From a virus, in IMG/VR virus record IMGVR_UViG_3300000232_000003, positions 6,563 through 35,869 of that record: DNA of 29,307 bases, one strand, 5' to 3'. A program made the translations under genes and the position numbers. Below the pieces are notes generated by a model that saw nothing but the letters and a program-made list of their open reading frames with translations, did no database searches and was not told where the DNA came from. Positions within the stretch are counted from its first letter, which is position 1, and the number at the start of each line of letters is the position of its first letter. Positions 1 to 7,276 of the stretch are shown piece after piece.

Positions 1-351
1 CGCACACCGGAAAACGTAATAGAAATCGATTGGGAAGAATATTGGAAGTTAATATTGTTAAACGAAGACGGCAGTATAGACGAATCGAAGCTGAAGGAAG
101 TACTATCTAATTACAGAAGATTAGTTTGTGAAGCAATGAAGGTATACTGCGAAATTACACGTGGAGTAATAGAAGATATTGGGGCAAGTGCAAAGGAAAT
201 ATTGGCGATAGCTAATAGAGAGTTGAATAGTATTGTAGATGCAGCCAAGAAAGATGCTGTAGACCAGACCAAGAAGGATGTTCTAAAAGAGATTAGAGAA
301 AGACTTCAGAGGCAGAAGCAAGGCGGTGATTATAATTTTAATCAGAGGTAG
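1..351 (+). CDS. Hypothetical phage protein, 5' end outside window
   Basis: The frame is open from the first base, so the start codon lies upstream of the window and 116 codons are visible. A TTG at 55 could be read as a start but has no Shine-Dalgarno, and the upstream residues (ENVIEIDWEEYWKLI, acidic and aromatic) read as real protein. The rest is almost entirely charged helix with heptad-like spacing, suggesting a coiled coil, and ends in a basic tail. I recognise it only as the kind of small helical protein found upstream of terminase genes in Firmicutes phages; no function is assigned. Its end overlaps the next gene by 26 bases, which suggests translational coupling. Confidence 0.6.
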   Translation, partial: RTPENVIEIDWEEYWKLILLNEDGSIDESKLKEVLSNYRRLVCEAMKVYCEITRGVIEDIGASAKEILAIANRELNSIVDAAKKDAVDQTKKDVLKEIRERLQRQKQGGDYNFNQR

Positions 352-958
352 ACATAATAGAAACGAATCTAAAGAACATTATGAATTAAAACAGATTGCC
401 AAGTATATACTGTATAGTAAGGGTTATAATTGTATAGCCACAGAAGTTCAATTCAGTAAGTATTCTAGATATTTAGGCGATTTTAAGACATTCAATCATC
501 ATGCAGTAGAAAAGAATATTATAGATGTAGTTGGCGTTAGAGGCAACCTGATGAATTCAAGAAACAACACGATGGACGACTACAAAGTGATGGGTATAGA
601 ATCGAAAGCCTCGCTTGGTGATTTTCAGAATGGATTCTGTTGCCAGTGCGAATATACATACGTTATAGCGCCAAAGGGTATCATCCCCCTGGACAAAGTT
701 CCAGATAAGATAGGCCTTATAGAGGTAGATTTAGAGAATTATACAATCAAGTCTACATCTAAAGGATTCGAATTTACTGGAGTAGAAACTGTAAAGCAAT
801 GTACAAGCCGCAAGAAAGATATGTATGGCAATAGAATAGAGGCATTTAGAATAGATGTGTTCAATGTTTTAAGACGAATAGCTTATAGGTCTACAGTAAA
901 TGAAGTTTTCAAGAAGCCAGAGATTGTAGTTGGTGGATTGAAGATTAGAAAGGATTAA
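326..958 (+). CDS. PD-(D/E)XK-type nuclease candidate (MmcB-like)
   Basis: A 210-residue protein with the residue pattern of the restriction-endonuclease fold: a helix with acidic residues (E40 in ATEVQF), then NIIDVVGV with D67, then GIESKAS giving E92-x-K94, followed by hydrophobic strands (YTYVIAP, KIGLIEVDL) of the core sheet. This fits MmcB/VRR-type small nucleases, which in phages often lie near terminase genes. The inferred role is DNA cleavage or processing linked to replication, repair or packaging; the substrate cannot be told. The GTG start at 326 sits inside the previous gene with only a weak AAGGCGG upstream, so the exact start is uncertain. A run FCCQCEY (about 104-110) could bind metal or be structural. 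Confidence 0.55.
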   Translation: MIIILIRGRHNRNESKEHYELKQIAKYILYSKGYNCIATEVQFSKYSRYLGDFKTFNHHAVEKNIIDVVGVRGNLMNSRNNTMDDYKVMGIESKASLGDFQNGFCCQCEYTYVIAPKGIIPLDKVPDKIGLIEVDLENYTIKSTSKGFEFTGVETVKQCTSRKKDMYGNRIEAFRIDVFNVLRRIAYRSTVNEVFKKPEIVVGGLKIRKD

Positions 959-960
959 TT

Positions 961-1170
961 ATGGATGATTCTAAAAGATTAACTAAATTCGCGAATAACA
1001 AAACCTGTTGTGTAGATTTTATGAAGACAGAATGTAGAATGAAACAAGGTAACTGCTGTAAATGTTCTACAAACGAAAAGGTTTGGGATAAATTGAGATA
1101 TTTTGAAGAATTACAAGAACAGAATAAGTTGATTATCACCGATATACCTGTAGATAAGATTTGGAGGTAG
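961..1170 (+). CDS. Small Cys-rich hypothetical protein
   Basis: A 69-residue protein starting at an ATG three bases after the preceding stop, with GAAAGGA about eight bases upstream. It has six cysteines in the first half (TCCVDF, TECRM, GNCCKCS), a density and spacing consistent with a small zinc-binding or disulphide-poor metal-binding fold. The C-terminal half is a charged helix. The spacing and strong upstream ribosome site argue that it is real. I do not recognise a family. Its last codons contain the Shine-Dalgarno of the next gene, so the two are probably translated together. Confidence 0.55.
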   Translation: MDDSKRLTKFANNKTCCVDFMKTECRMKQGNCCKCSTNEKVWDKLRYFEELQEQNKLIITDIPVDKIWR

Positions 1171-1172
1171 AT

Positions 1173-1925
1173 ATGTCTAAAATAGAAGTTACCATGGTAT
1201 GTGAAGAATGCGGCAAAGACGGTGAAATAGATAAGAAACAATCTAATAAGAATTGGAATGTATATAAAACAGAATGCACAGGTTGTGGTGGCAAGATAGT
1301 ACCGAAAGTAACGGAATCTAAAAAGATAAAGAAAGTTTCAGGAGGCGAAACAGATATGGCTCAATGCAAGGCTAAATGCAAAGGAACGCAGGAGCAGTGT
1401 AGAAGGCGTGCGGTGGAAGGTTATAACGTTTGTACAGTACATGGGGCAGGTACTAGAAAAAGAGTTGAACAGGGCCTTAGAAAGCCGCCAGGTGCTCCCA
1501 TCACTACCGGTGGAAACAGTAAGCACATGAAGAAAGAAATATATGACAAAATAGAGGAGTATAAAAAAGACCCTGACCTTGAGAAGTTAGATTTTGAATT
1601 AGCGTATCTAAAAACTTTGCCTCAGAGGATAGAAAACAGCGGGGCAGAGGAAACAGATAAGATAGTATTGCTTGAAAAGGTATTAACCTCTACTTTTAAG
1701 AACATGTCTGAAAGGGAGAAGGTTATTGAGGCAAGAAGATACAGCATAGGCGTAGAGAAATTGCAATTATTGATAAAATGCATGTTTACAAGCGTTAAGA
1801 AGCATGTAAGCGACCCTAATGTTTTAATTGCTATAGCCCAAGATTTAAGAAATATTGCAGGAAATACTGACAATATGGGTAAAGACGGAGCAAATATACC
1901 TATGATAGGTGTAGAAAGGGAATAA
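1173..1925 (+). CDS. Zinc-finger protein, candidate small terminase subunit
   Basis: A 250-residue protein. The start is the ATG at 1173, six bases past GGAGGT; an in-frame TTG at 1161 overlaps that ribosome site and is rejected. Residues 10-38 form a zinc ribbon (C10-x2-C13, C35-x2-C38). Residues 65-93 form a second Cys/His cluster, with C69, C76, C87 and the TVHGAGT segment (H90). That pattern is seen in phage proteins encoded just before the large terminase. The rest is helical and ends in a short disordered tail. Position and DNA-binding-type motifs suggest the small terminase subunit or a packaging-linked DNA-binding protein; this is inference. A second Shine-Dalgarno and ATG lie in frame at 1340-1358, between the two zinc modules. 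Confidence 0.55.
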   Translation: MSKIEVTMVCEECGKDGEIDKKQSNKNWNVYKTECTGCGGKIVPKVTESKKIKKVSGGETDMAQCKAKCKGTQEQCRRRAVEGYNVCTVHGAGTRKRVEQGLRKPPGAPITTGGNSKHMKKEIYDKIEEYKKDPDLEKLDFELAYLKTLPQRIENSGAEETDKIVLLEKVLTSTFKNMSEREKVIEARRYSIGVEKLQLLIKCMFTSVKKHVSDPNVLIAIAQDLRNIAGNTDNMGKDGANIPMIGVERE

Positions 1926-1927
1926 TT

Positions 1928-2122
1928 ATGTCAGAATCGGCTATAAAACCATTAGATATTGAAGAATATGCTGAAAGAGTATTAGGCATATACAATATTC
2001 TCAAATCAGTACCAAGAGATGAAAACAATTGCCTATTGTTAACGTCAGAATTTGCTAATTTGATTGCTGATACGATGTTTATAGGTATGTATCCGAACTT
2101 CAAGATCGATAAAGTGAACTAA
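1928..2122 (+). CDS. Small hypothetical protein
   Basis: A 64-residue acidic protein starting two bases after the preceding stop, with AAAGGGA upstream of its ATG. It is predicted mainly helical (DIEEYAERVLGIYNILKSV) with a hydrophobic C-terminal segment (FANLIADTMFIGMYP) too short and polar to call a membrane anchor. No family is recognised. Tight spacing and a usable ribosome site support it as a gene. Confidence 0.5.
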   Translation: MSESAIKPLDIEEYAERVLGIYNILKSVPRDENNCLLLTSEFANLIADTMFIGMYPNFKIDKVN

Positions 2123-2164
2123 AAGTTCAATTCTCAATGAATTATAATGTAAAGGAGGGTGGCA

Positions 2165-2188
2165 ATGATACAAAAATATGAATTGTAA
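2165..2188 (+). CDS. Seven-codon leader-like ORF
   Basis: A very strong AAAGGAGGGT (2151-2160) is followed six bases later by ATG and only seven codons (MIQKYEL) before TAA. The stop codon lies within the TAAAGG that would act as ribosome site of the next gene at 2201. This is the arrangement of a short leader that couples translation to the downstream gene, or the remnant of a longer gene. There is no protein evidence; the call rests only on the ribosome site. Confidence 0.3.
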   Translation: MIQKYEL

Positions 2189-2200
2189 AGGATGGTGTCT

Positions 2201-2566
2201 ATGCTTAATAAAGACGATTTTTCTATTGTTAAGGATGAGTTTGGTTGGAAGCTTATAAACCAGCATAAACTCAAAGAAGGACTAAAAGATATAGACAAGA
2301 ACGATATGTTTGCATATAAAAGAGTATGGAGAAGTGCACATACTCATCTCAAAAGTCGTAGAATGGCATGTATTATGATGGACAATCTAATAAAAAATAA
2401 ACTTCCTAAGACTGGGAGTATAAGATTGTTGAAATCTCACATAAGGATTGCCGAAGATGAGAAACTCATCAGTGAAATACAGCAACTAATATTAACTAAA
2501 CAAAAGAAATGTAGGCAAGAATACCTTAACGAAAGAAGGGAGCAGTCGTACTACAATGTACGGTGA
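2201..2566 (+). CDS. Hypothetical protein
   Basis: A 121-residue basic protein. The ATG at 2201 is chosen over the one at 2192 because AAAGG (2187-2191) lies nine bases before 2201 but abuts 2192. The sequence is mostly helical and rich in Lys and Arg (HTHLKSRRMACIMMDNLIKNK), which could suit nucleic-acid binding, but no known motif is visible. It sits in the pre-terminase cluster of small genes. No function assigned. Confidence 0.55.
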   Translation: MLNKDDFSIVKDEFGWKLINQHKLKEGLKDIDKNDMFAYKRVWRSAHTHLKSRRMACIMMDNLIKNKLPKTGSIRLLKSHIRIAEDEKLISEIQQLILTKQKKCRQEYLNERREQSYYNVR

Positions 2567-2571
2567 ATAAT

Positions 2572-2790
2572 ATGAATAAAGGCGACTATATTGATTTTAA
2601 CATTGCAGCAATTACCGAACTAAACAAAGCAGTAGAGTTTGTAGACAGTGCAAAAAGAAAGATAGTTAACGGTGATATGGCTGTAGCAGAAAATGAATTG
2701 AAATTCGCAAAAAGCAGTATAGCCGCCGTTGAAACTTATGTAAAATCTTATTTGGAGGGCGAATACGATGAAGGTAAAAATCGGCAATAA
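2572..2790 (+). CDS. Small helical hypothetical protein
   Basis: A 72-residue protein starting at ATG 2572; an in-frame GTG at 2563 overlaps the previous stop and has no ribosome site, so either start is possible. Two amphipathic helices (AAITELNKAVEFVDSAKRKI and ENELKFAKSSIAAVETYVKS) suggest a small helical hairpin or coiled coil. Family unknown. Its end overlaps the next gene by 23 bases and carries that gene's ribosome site. Confidence 0.5.
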   Translation: MNKGDYIDFNIAAITELNKAVEFVDSAKRKIVNGDMAVAENELKFAKSSIAAVETYVKSYLEGEYDEGKNRQ

Positions 2791-3043
2791 GATTTATGAT
2801 AGTTCTGACGAACCTCTTATGATAGTATTGAATGCAGAAGAGAAACTGCTAATAAGCAACATGGCTCCAGAGGCAAATACGTTTTGCACGGGACCATCAA
2901 CATCCGGCGTATATGAGTTAACTGAGTTCATGAGGACCTCGCCTCCAAAGCCAATACCTCCGCCTACAAGAAGAATGTATGAAAGCGGTAGATTAGAAGG
3001 CGAACCAACTTGGTGGCAGAAGTTAATTAAATTGTTGTTTTAA
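2768..3043 (+). CDS. Conserved-type small phage protein
   Basis: A 91-residue protein with GGAGG eight bases before the ATG. The N-terminus (KVKIGNKIYDSSDEPLMIVL) resembles a small hypothetical protein that recurs in Firmicutes phage genomes with the form KIGNK-Y-S-DEP-M-IL. A proline-rich stretch (TSPPKPIPPPTR, about 58-68) and an aromatic, basic C-terminus (TWWQKLIKLLF) follow; the last could be an amphipathic membrane- or partner-binding tail. No function is known to me. Confidence 0.6.
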   Translation: MKVKIGNKIYDSSDEPLMIVLNAEEKLLISNMAPEANTFCTGPSTSGVYELTEFMRTSPPKPIPPPTRRMYESGRLEGEPTWWQKLIKLLF

Positions 3044-3176
3044 AATAGGAGCTTAGGATAAAAACCATACCTTGCCAGACCCTGGTAGAATTACAAACGG
3101 CGGGTAGGTAATATAAATTTATGGACCCGAAATAATCAAAATCTAAGAGGGTCTATGGTATTTGGAGGTGTATTCG
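3044..3176 (+). other. Non-coding stretch with competing inverted repeats
   Basis: No ORF with a ribosome site is present. ATGGACCC (3121-3128) can pair with GGGTCTAT (3149-3156). AGACCC (3077-3082) could instead pair perfectly with GGGTCT (3149-3154), and CCAG/CTGG can form a small hairpin at 3075-3085. TACCT (3069-3073) and AGGTA (3106-3110) could also close a larger stem. The position, between pre-terminase genes and the large terminase, is where packaging (cos/pac) sites or a translation switch for the next gene could lie. It could also be neutral sequence. Confidence 0.35.
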
Positions 3177-3416
3177 GTGAAATTAAGGCAAGATAAGTTT
3201 AAGACTCCGCAAGATTTATGCAATTGGGTTAACGATAATGCATTATCGATAACTGTTGTAGGTGTTTGTAATAACGAATTCATGGAGTATGTTTTGTTTT
3301 ATACTGCAGAAGGAGAAGTTATTAGGGAAAATAAACCAGAATTTGATGCTGAAGAAATATGGCAAAATAGAATGAATAGAAGAGGTGGTATAGATGGCTC
3401 CAAAAAAGAAGATTAA
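3177..3416 (+). CDS. Small hypothetical protein before terminase
   Basis: A 79-residue protein. GTG at 3177 is chosen because GGAGGT (3164-3169) precedes it by seven bases; an in-frame TTG at 3162 lies on top of that ribosome site. The protein begins with a helix (TPQDLCNWVNDNA), followed by a beta-hairpin-like stretch (SITVVGVCNNEFMEYVLFYT) and a charged, probably disordered end. No family is recognised. It overlaps the large terminase gene by 23 bases, so the two are probably translationally coupled. Confidence 0.55.
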   Translation: MKLRQDKFKTPQDLCNWVNDNALSITVVGVCNNEFMEYVLFYTAEGEVIRENKPEFDAEEIWQNRMNRRGGIDGSKKED

Positions 3417-5274
3417 AAAACAAGGAATAGTCGACGAATCTTCAATATTTGGCCTTATACCAGGGATGTTTGGTGATATTGATGAACTTATGAAGGACAA
3501 AGACCCTAAAGAAGTTTCATTCGAATCAGCTTTAGGCCAAATGGCAGACTATTTTGAGTCAGAAACAAATAGACAATTGGATGAAGGAGGGTCGTTTGAT
3601 GAGATATGGGAGTTTGAACCCGTAGATACATTAACATTTTGTACTAGTCCAGAATATTTGAATCTTGGCAATGAGATTTATCCAGTAGTATTACAGGATT
3701 TAGCAGATACGTTCCCTGGTGACCCGAAGCAGATGAAGCCAAAGCATGAAGAGATTATATTTGATGAAGCCATAGGTTCTGGTAAGTCTTTTAAGCTGTC
3801 TATTTTGGCGACTTATATGGCATATAAGTTACTGTGTCTTAGAAATCCACAGAAGTTCTTTAAATTGGCTCCAGGTTCTAAAATAGCTATAATGAACATG
3901 TCAGTTTCAGCAAGCCAAGCTAAGAGAGTTGTGTTCGGTGAAATAAAAAACAAAACAGACTATAGTCCGTGGTTCCAGAAACATTATCCACCGAATCCTA
4001 GAATACGTTCTGAACTTCAGTTTGACCCGTCGCCTGAAAATATTAAAAAGGCAGAAAGAAGAATATATAAAAACATATATATTATACCAGGTTCTTCATC
4101 AGGTATGGCACCATTAGGATATAACCTATTTTGCGGTATTATAGATGAAGCAACTCTATGGAGAGATACTGAAAACAAGGATTATGTAGAAGATGTTTAT
4201 AATATCATAAGACGAAGGGTAACTTCTCGTTTTATGGACAATGGTTTGATAGTTCTTGGTGGTTCTCCAATGTATAGCACAGACTTCCTTGAAAGAAGAA
4301 TTAAAGATGTTAAGGATGGGGATATAACCAACGTAATGGTTCGTAGAAGAAGCCATTGGGATGCTAAATATCCAGACTATAAAGGCCCAATGTTCTATTT
4401 TCATTTGGAAGATTCGAAGGTATTTAAAACTGAGGAAGATATGCTTAATGACAGGGATAAAGTAGCCAAGAGGGCTGGCAATAACTGGAAGATGGCATTA
4501 GAGTTATACGATAAACAAATAAATAAGATACCAATGATGTATTATGAAGACTTCTATAAGAATCCTGAAGGTTCTAAGAGGGACCTTGGAGGGTGGCCAT
4601 CTGATGCTATAAGTTCGTTCATAGAAAACCAATCTATCATCGATGAAAGTGTTAATTTTGATAGAGCAGACCCTGTCAGAGCGCCTTTCTTATTCAAAAA
4701 ATGGTTTGGACCGAGAAAAACCAATGCATGGCATGCTTTACACATCGACCTTGCAATATCCGGTGATGCTTGCGGTATTTGTATGGCTCACGATGAGGGA
4801 TTTACTGAAGAAGGAGGCGTCAAAGTATGGATTGACTTCTTGATGAGAATTCAAGGTACTAAAGAGGAGCCAATTCAAATTGAAAGCATACGTGAGATGA
4901 TTTATAGGCTATCAAAGATGGGTTTTCCTATTGGACTAATCACGATGGACGGCTTCCAGAGTGTTGACAATATGCAAATATTGAGGAAGAAGGGTTATAA
5001 TACTGAATACCTGTCGCTTGACAGATCGCTAGTTCCATATGAAGAGTGGAAAGCGGCTTTAAACGAACATAGAGTTGAGACTTATAATCATGATTGGAGA
5101 AATAAGGAAGCTAAGAAGCTTGAAAAGATTAAAAATAAGAAAATAGACCATCCTAGAGGCGGTTCTAAGGACTGCACTGATGCAGAAGCTGGTGCAGTTT
5201 ATGACTGCGTTCAATTAGCTTCATGGGACCCACCAACTAGCGATGACGACACAAGTGAAGTATATAATTTTTAA
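3394..5274 (+). CDS. Terminase large subunit (ATPase-nuclease)
   Basis: The 626-residue DNA-packaging motor. Walker A is EAIGSGKS (G128-S132) and Walker B is CGIIDEA (D251, E252), followed by a coupling-type segment LIVLGGSPM (about 285-293). The C-terminal RNase H-like nuclease has D452 (HIDLAISGD), D519 (LITMDGFQS) and D593/D596 (SKDCTDAEA), the expected three acidic positions. It docks on the portal, translocates DNA with ATP and cuts concatemers. The ATG is preceded by GAGGTGG. The first ten residues are Lys-rich. Length is normal for long terminases of Firmicutes myoviruses. Confidence 0.95.
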   Translation: MAPKKKIKKQGIVDESSIFGLIPGMFGDIDELMKDKDPKEVSFESALGQMADYFESETNRQLDEGGSFDEIWEFEPVDTLTFCTSPEYLNLGNEIYPVVLQDLADTFPGDPKQMKPKHEEIIFDEAIGSGKSFKLSILATYMAYKLLCLRNPQKFFKLAPGSKIAIMNMSVSASQAKRVVFGEIKNKTDYSPWFQKHYPPNPRIRSELQFDPSPENIKKAERRIYKNIYIIPGSSSGMAPLGYNLFCGIIDEATLWRDTENKDYVEDVYNIIRRRVTSRFMDNGLIVLGGSPMYSTDFLERRIKDVKDGDITNVMVRRRSHWDAKYPDYKGPMFYFHLEDSKVFKTEEDMLNDRDKVAKRAGNNWKMALELYDKQINKIPMMYYEDFYKNPEGSKRDLGGWPSDAISSFIENQSIIDESVNFDRADPVRAPFLFKKWFGPRKTNAWHALHIDLAISGDACGICMAHDEGFTEEGGVKVWIDFLMRIQGTKEEPIQIESIREMIYRLSKMGFPIGLITMDGFQSVDNMQILRKKGYNTEYLSLDRSLVPYEEWKAALNEHRVETYNHDWRNKEAKKLEKIKNKKIDHPRGGSKDCTDAEAGAVYDCVQLASWDPPTSDDDTSEVYNF

Positions 5275-5286
5275 GGAGGGAAATAA

Positions 5287-7005
5287 ATGGCTGAGAAAAT
5301 CAGAAAAAATGCCCAAACAGATGGCAATATGGGTTCTCAGATAATTAAAAATTCATCTGACGATGCAGTTTCTGATTTGCCTACAGAAGATTTGCTTAAA
5401 AATGTTGTATTTAAGCAAAGACAGCAAGCAGGCAATAAGATACAGAAACCTATGGCAGGTAGCGACAGTAAGCAACTTGAAGATGAATTTTCCCAGGAAT
5501 ATGGTGAAAACATCATAGTTCCACCATATAACCCGCTTCTTTGGGCCACCTTGATGGAAGTTAACACGAGACTTGGTAAGTTGATAAGGACTTATGCAAG
5601 AAATACAGTAGGTTTAGGTTGGGAGATTGTATCTAAAAAACCTATAACTAAAAAAGTTAAAAAGGCTGAGAGAGAGGCTATTGAAGAGGAAAAAGAAAGA
5701 CTTGAAGAATTTTTCAAGAATATAAATCCGTTACTACCGTTCGAAGAAGTTTGTTTTAGGGCAAAGATTGACGAAGAAGCAATGGGTAACGGTTATGTCG
5801 AAGTTACAAGAGATTTAAACGGAAAACCTCTTCACGCATACCACGTATCTGGCCATACCGTTAGAGTCCTAAGCAATAGAAAAGGATTCGTACAGATAAG
5901 AAATGGTTCAAAAGTGTTTTTCAAAATATTCAATGGCGATTTTGATATGAATTGTGAAACTGGAGAGGTTGGCAATAAGGGTAGTTTAGAATATAATTTG
6001 CGTGCTACTGAAATAATTCCGTTTCAGATATATACGCCAAGGGATTCGTATTATGGAATACCAAGATATGTAAGTACTGCTGACGCTATAGCAGGAAATA
6101 AGCTTTCTGCACGTAGAAACTTGGCATTCTTTAAAAACGATGCTACTCCAAGATTAGCAATTACTGTTGCAAACGGCCAATTGACAACTGGTTCTATACA
6201 AGATATAAAGGATTTTGTAAACAGTGAAGGTAAAGGCGTAGATAATGCTCATAGGGTTATGATTCTTCAAGCAAAAGCTAAACAGATGGGTGATATGACT
6301 CAGCAAAATGTTAAAATAGATGTAACACCTCTTACTGTTGGCCAGACAGATGATGCTTCATTTATTAAATATAGGGATGCAAATGATGAAGAAATTAGAG
6401 AAGCTTTTGGTATTGGTGAAGTATTCCTTGGTTCTAAAGGTTCTGTTAATAGAGCTACAGCTTCAGTAATAAGAGAAATCACAAATAATCAGGAGTTTAT
6501 ACCAGATGCAAAAGTTAAAGAATTCATGATTAATCAGACAATCTGTAAAGACCTTGGTGCTAAGTTATGTGAATTCAAATTCAAAAGACCTTCAGCACTT
6601 GGTGAGCTTGATATGGCAGACATATTCGCAAGATACTTGCAGGGTGGAGGTATTACCCCAAATGATATTAGACATCAGCTCGGTAAAGAAGAATATAAAG
6701 AAGATTGGGCAGACAAACCAATACAAATCGGCTTAGTTGAATTTCAAATGGGTCTTCTTGGAGCAAAAGGGGCAGCTGCAGGCGGCGATAATACCAAGAC
6801 TGAGTCTAACGAAGAAGATGACGATGAAGGTAATAATAATAAGGAAGGCGATAAAAATACTTCTAAAAAGGGTTCTAATAACTCTAATAATGCTTTAAAC
6901 AATGCTGAAGTTGAAATGGTTACAGCAAAATTACTAAATACTATAAACGGAATGATAGAGAAAAGTTTATCAACTGCAATAATCGATCTTGACGCAGTAG
7001 AATAA
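5287..7005 (+). CDS. Portal protein (PBSX-type)
   Basis: The 572-residue portal forms the dodecameric DNA channel at one head vertex and binds terminase and connector. The start has AAGGAGGG eight bases upstream. Family-like segments include IVPPYNPLLWATLMEVNTRL, TYARNTVGLGWEI, YIPRDSYYGIPRY-like FQIYTPRDSYYGIPRYVS, and EIREAFGIGEVFLG with a following RATASV, which match the portal core and tunnel region of PBSX/XkdE-like portals. The last ~75 residues are a Gly/Asn/Asp/Glu low-complexity linker (about 498-540) ending in a short helix, an unusual extension that may contact scaffold or protease. It directly follows terminase, as in most such phages. Confidence 0.9.
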   Translation: MAEKIRKNAQTDGNMGSQIIKNSSDDAVSDLPTEDLLKNVVFKQRQQAGNKIQKPMAGSDSKQLEDEFSQEYGENIIVPPYNPLLWATLMEVNTRLGKLIRTYARNTVGLGWEIVSKKPITKKVKKAEREAIEEEKERLEEFFKNINPLLPFEEVCFRAKIDEEAMGNGYVEVTRDLNGKPLHAYHVSGHTVRVLSNRKGFVQIRNGSKVFFKIFNGDFDMNCETGEVGNKGSLEYNLRATEIIPFQIYTPRDSYYGIPRYVSTADAIAGNKLSARRNLAFFKNDATPRLAITVANGQLTTGSIQDIKDFVNSEGKGVDNAHRVMILQAKAKQMGDMTQQNVKIDVTPLTVGQTDDASFIKYRDANDEEIREAFGIGEVFLGSKGSVNRATASVIREITNNQEFIPDAKVKEFMINQTICKDLGAKLCEFKFKRPSALGELDMADIFARYLQGGGITPNDIRHQLGKEEYKEDWADKPIQIGLVEFQMGLLGAKGAAAGGDNTKTESNEEDDDEGNNNKEGDKNTSKKGSNNSNNALNNAEVEMVTAKLLNTINGMIEKSLSTAIIDLDAVE

Positions 7006-7050
7006 AATAAAATACTATTTAAGTATATATTAATGAGAGAGGTGAATCGT

Positions 7051-7239
7051 ATGAGTAATAGAACATATAACCCAAATTCGCACCCAATTGAGACAGATAC
7101 TGAATATACCGGTTTAACTGCCAACACGGTAGCATGGTTAGATAGTCACAGGACATTGCTAAATGGTTGTAGTTATAGAGAATTGGATGGCGAGTATAGA
7201 GTTTATGAAATTAAAGACGGAGTATGGCATTTGCAATAA
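7051..7239 (+). CDS. Small hypothetical protein
   Basis: A 62-residue protein. ATG 7051 is chosen because GAGAGGTGA ends seven bases before it; an upstream in-frame ATG at 7033 overlaps that site. The sequence contains SHPIETDTEYTGLTANTVAW and a beta-rich C-terminus (GEYRVYEIKDGVWHL). It could be a small virion or DNA-mimic-like protein, but nothing identifies it. It lies between portal and the esterase-like gene and may have entered with the latter. Confidence 0.5.
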   Translation: MSNRTYNPNSHPIETDTEYTGLTANTVAWLDSHRTLLNGCSYRELDGEYRVYEIKDGVWHLQ

Positions 7240-7276
7240 GTAATTTAATTAAATATAATAGAAAGGAAGTGATTTT

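Noticed and set aside
3044-3176. tRNA or known riboswitch in the gap before terminase
   Set aside because: No cloverleaf arms, T-arm consensus or recognised riboswitch core could be found.
3585-3601. Shine-Dalgarno-like GAAGGAGGG and ATG in terminase
   Set aside because: The ATG is out of frame; the run simply encodes Glu-Gly-Gly. This shows that such runs can be chance, so internal starts were accepted only in frame and at domain borders.
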